From an uncultured Aquimarina sp. (GTDB taxonomy: Bacteria; Bacteroidota; Bacteroidia; Flavobacteriales; Flavobacteriaceae), in NCBI GenBank assembly GCA_947496705.1, contig CANMDW010000003.1, positions 1 through 64,000 on the forward strand: a DNA stretch of 64,000 nucleotides, written 5' to 3'. The notes under the pieces are model-generated. The model did not search any database. It was not told the origin of the DNA and saw only the letters and a program-made list of their open reading frames with translations. Made by a program: the position numbers and the translations under genes. Below are positions 62,578 through 64,000 of this stretch, piece after piece (positions within the stretch are counted from its first letter, which is position 1; every line of letters begins with the position of its first letter).

Positions 62578-63951
62578 TCAATATGTATCCTTAATCCAAT
62601 TATATGGCAGTCGTTTAATCCAGTTCCCTCTGGTGAAATCGGGAAAATCCTGCGGTTCTCCATTATTTTCAATCGACAATTCAGATAGTGGTGTTACTGC
62701 ACTCCAGGCCGCTGCGTCATAAGCATCCATTGGTGGTTCGGTATTTTCTTTTACCGATTCTACAAAGGCATTCATAATATAAAAATCTATTCCTCCGTGA
62801 CCAGCTTTGGTTGCACTGCTTCCATATTTTTTCCATAAAGGGTGGTCATATTGTTCTAACCATTTCTTCATATCTTCCCAGCCGTGTCCTTCTGTTGACC
62901 CCTCTATATGTATTCTTTTGGTATGGTAATCAAACTCTGATATCCCTTGTACTCCCTGAACTCTAAAACCTAATGAATATGGGCGAGGTAAATTACAGTC
63001 GTGAGTTACAATTATTGTCTCTTCTCTAGCGGTTTCAATTGTGGTCGTAATAACATCCCCTTGTTTCCATTTTAGCGCAGCATTAGGATGGTTTTTTCCG
63101 CCTTGGGGGTGATTCACTATATAATGATGTAATCCTAATGGTTTACTAGCATGTGAAGTCAAAGACACAAAACGATTTCCTCTATTAATATCAGCCATTG
63201 CAGCTATAGGACCCAATCCATGTGTGGGGTAAACATCAGCATTACGGAGTAATGAATGTTGTGTTCGCCATTTGGCTTCTGAAATTGCTTTTTCTCCAAA
63301 TTCTACTCCCCCTCCATAGGGTTTTTTACCATCATTAAATTTAACAGCTCTTAAATCATGCTGATATCCACATCTGAAATGCACCAACTCTCCAAAAACA
63401 TTTTGCTTTACCATATTCAATACGGCTAATACATCTCGTCGATAGTTTACATTCTCCAAGATCATTAAATGGGAGCCTGTTTGCTCATGTATGTTTACCA
63501 AATCCCAGCACTCTTCAAGCGTATTTGCTGCAGATACCTCTATACCAGTATATTTTCCCGCCAACATAGAATCTTTTGCCATACGAGTATGCCATAGCCA
63601 AGGAGTAGCTATTACTACGGCCTCTACTTCCTGAAGCTCTAATAATTTTCTGTAATCGTAATCACTCTTACCAAATACTCTAGGCTTTTTTTGATTAGCT
63701 TCATCAATTTTTTTTAATGCAATATCTATTCTTGCTGGATCTATATCGCAAATTGCACCTATATGAACATCATTCCTCTTTAATAAATTAACCAAATGAT
63801 TTGTTCCTCGTAAACCAACACCGATTACTCCTATATTTATTTTCTCAGTATTATTGGGGCCTGTAGCTAGTCCAAAAGCCATGTTAGAAGTTAGTGTAAT
63901 ACCAGCCCCAGCTATTGTAGATTTTTTTATAAAGTTTCTTCGTGAATTCAT
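62578..63951 (-). CDS. GH109 family glycosidase (alpha-N-acetylgalactosaminidase type)
   Basis: About 457 aa from the ATG at 63951; the frame extends 7 codons further. A Tat signal (SRRNFIKK) is followed by a Gfo/Idh/MocA NAD-binding fold ('NIGVIGVGLRGTNHLVNLL'). The GH109 features are 'ECWDLVNIHEQTGSHLMILENVNYRRDVLAVLNMV', 'CGYQHDLRAVKFNDGKKPYGGGVEFG' and the catalytic-region YPTHGLGPIA (His about 242). GH109 uses bound NAD+ to cleave alpha-GalNAc from glycans such as mucin O-glycans and blood-group A. I remember strong similarity to the Elizabethkingia enzyme; subtype specificity could still differ. Confidence 0.88.
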   Translation of the reverse strand: MNSRRNFIKKSTIAGAGITLTSNMAFGLATGPNNTEKINIGVIGVGLRGTNHLVNLLKRNDVHIGAICDIDPARIDIALKKIDEANQKKPRVFGKSDYDYRKLLELQEVEAVVIATPWLWHTRMAKDSMLAGKYTGIEVSAANTLEECWDLVNIHEQTGSHLMILENVNYRRDVLAVLNMVKQNVFGELVHFRCGYQHDLRAVKFNDGKKPYGGGVEFGEKAISEAKWRTQHSLLRNADVYPTHGLGPIAAMADINRGNRFVSLTSHASKPLGLHHYIVNHPQGGKNHPNAALKWKQGDVITTTIETAREETIIVTHDCNLPRPYSLGFRVQGVQGISEFDYHTKRIHIEGSTEGHGWEDMKKWLEQYDHPLWKKYGSSATKAGHGGIDFYIMNAFVESVKENTEPPMDAYDAAAWSAVTPLSELSIENNGEPQDFPDFTRGNWIKRLPYNWIKDTY

Positions 63952-64000
63952 ATAGATGTTTTTGCTTATCAATTAAAGTTTTATTTTTAAAGCGTAACTG

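Overview
The window is chromosomal DNA from a Bacteroidota bacterium, most likely a marine member of the Flavobacteriaceae. The evidence is the low G+C content, two SusC/SusD pairs, a type IX secretion C-terminal domain, many AraC-type regulators, SPII lipoproteins that start polysaccharide-utilisation proteins, S1 sulfatases, and start regions without clear Shine-Dalgarno sequences. I saw no rRNA, tRNA, CRISPR array or intact insertion sequence.

Region 1 (1-9.7 kb) is accessory DNA. A leftward cluster of six small genes (174-4220) has one recognisable member, a DUF6745 protein, and next to it a short protein that I believe accompanies DUF6745 in other genomes. Next come a secreted orphan, a YwqG/DUF1963 protein and two tandem paralogous membrane regulators (signal peptide, TPR, one membrane helix, AraC domain). 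Four copies of a 22-bp imperfect palindrome lie between these genes.

Region 2 (9.7-16.1 kb) holds an AraC regulator with a 2,2-dialkylglycine decarboxylase gene (dgdA), a methyltransferase, the 3' remnant of a group II intron (maturase C-terminus, domain V, 3' end), a beta-lactamase-fold lipoprotein and another AraC regulator.

Region 3 (16.1-40.1 kb) is a complete polysaccharide utilisation locus: a ROK regulator, divergent from an FAD oxidoreductase, a sodium:solute symporter, a DUF4434 protein, a RenBP-like N-acylglucosamine 2-epimerase, SusC/SusD, two DUF5018 lipoproteins, two GHL10-type hydrolases (one fused to DUF5018) and a GH92 alpha-mannosidase. The composition points to mannose- and amino-sugar-containing glycans, possibly N-glycans. 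It lies between two direct copies of an unrecognised ~0.9-1.1 kb repeat, each with an internal 21-bp tandem array (4 versus 14 units).

Region 4 (40.3-45.9 kb) holds a membrane-anchored AraC regulator, a PhoD-type phosphatase, a DoxX protein, a TPR protein and the C-terminal remnant of another AraC-type regulator.

Region 5 (45.9-64 kb, all leftward) is a second utilisation locus: a GH109 enzyme, SusC/SusD, two S1 sulfatases, a secreted metzincin protease with lectin-like modules and a T9SS signal, a large PhoD-like lipoprotein, and an overlapping galactokinase-type GHMP kinase and nucleotidyltransferase pair. Together they suggest use of sulfated, GalNAc-containing glycoprotein glycans, with salvage of the free sugar to a nucleotide sugar. 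A 196-bp MITE-like element with perfect 29-bp terminal inverted repeats sits inside this locus.
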